Source of the DNA: Lachnospiraceae bacterium | GTDB taxonomy: Bacteria; Bacillota; Clostridia; Lachnospirales; Lachnospiraceae | Assembly (NCBI GenBank): GCA_017412265.1 | Contig: JAFPYK010000289.1 | Coordinates: forward strand, 1-5,113 | Reading direction: 5' to 3' | DNA length: 5,113 nucleotides | In this document: in pieces, positions 5,066 through 5,113 of the stretch | How positions within the stretch are numbered: position 1 is the stretch's first letter | Layout: the number at the start of each line of letters is the position of its first letter | Program-made: the position numbers and the translations under genes | The notes under the pieces: model-generated | Told to the model about the DNA's origin: nothing | Databases searched by the model: none | Seen by the model: only the letters and a program-made list of their open reading frames with translations

Positions 5066-5113
5066 GGGGGGGTCTCGCGCGAGATGGAGCTTGAGAGAAA
5101 CGCCCTGAATGAG
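5066..5113 (+). pseudogene. mutS2: Continuation of the mutS2 frame after the stop (partial)
   Basis: Directly after TAG 5063-5065 the same frame reads G-G-V-S-R-E-M-E-L-E-R-N-A-L-N-E to the window edge without a stop. The 'S-x-E-M-E-x-E-R-x-x-L' pattern is what I would expect just after the coiled coil in intact Lachnospiraceae MutS2. It is therefore best read as the severed 3' part of mutS2 rather than intergenic DNA. An ATG at 5084 is in frame but has no good ribosome binding site. Too little is visible to prove that the rest is intact. Confidence 0.6.

Noticed and set aside
5045..5113. A frameshift as the cause of the mutS2 interruption.
   Set aside because: Sequence on both sides of the TAG is MutS2-like in the same frame, and the other two forward frames soon hit stops without family-like sequence.

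Overview
The window looks like a chromosomal segment of a clostridial Bacillota, most likely a Lachnospiraceae-type gut anaerobe with moderately high GC. This is inferred from a strong AGAAGGAGGT-type Shine-Dalgarno, mutS2, GC-rich wobble positions, and a gene order (AIR-synthase-like / Lrp-AsnC / class I aminotransferase / trmL / mutS2) that I associate with that family. No rRNA, tRNA, CRISPR array, insertion sequence or phage gene was seen. All supported genes are on the + strand, and no gene-free stretch exceeds about 140 bases.

Layout: positions 1-239 hold the C-terminal end of an AIR-synthase/HypE-like protein whose start lies upstream of the window. Positions 280-762 encode an Lrp/AsnC-family regulator, overlapping by 4 bases (GTGA) a GTG-started PLP-dependent aminotransferase (759-1922). 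trmL (1939-2445), a tRNA wobble-position 2'-O-methyltransferase, follows after 16 bases. A possible internal promoter with a perfect TTGACA lies in the 3' end of the aminotransferase gene. After 24 bases with a very strong ribosome binding site comes an unusual 215-residue Glu/Lys/Ala/Val-rich protein (2470-3117). Its N-terminal half consists of 11-residue repeats with seven cysteines, and its C-terminal half of four 20-residue repeats. The run ends at a strong hairpin terminator (3134-3170). The 3' arm of that hairpin overlaps the -35 of a promoter with a perfect extended -10 (TGGTATAAT), which drives mutS2 from ATG 3251.

mutS2 is complete through the clamp and ATPase domains and the start of the following coiled coil, but is stopped by an in-frame TAG at 5063-5065. 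The same frame stays open after the TAG to the end of the window and reads like ordinary MutS2 sequence. The likely reading is one nonsense change (or sequence error) separating the ATPase part from the expected Smr nuclease domain, which would lie beyond the window.

The regulator and aminotransferase are probably translationally coupled and serve amino-acid metabolism. trmL and mutS2 both relate to translation. The repeat protein has no assigned function and is the most unusual item here; the mutS2 stop is second.
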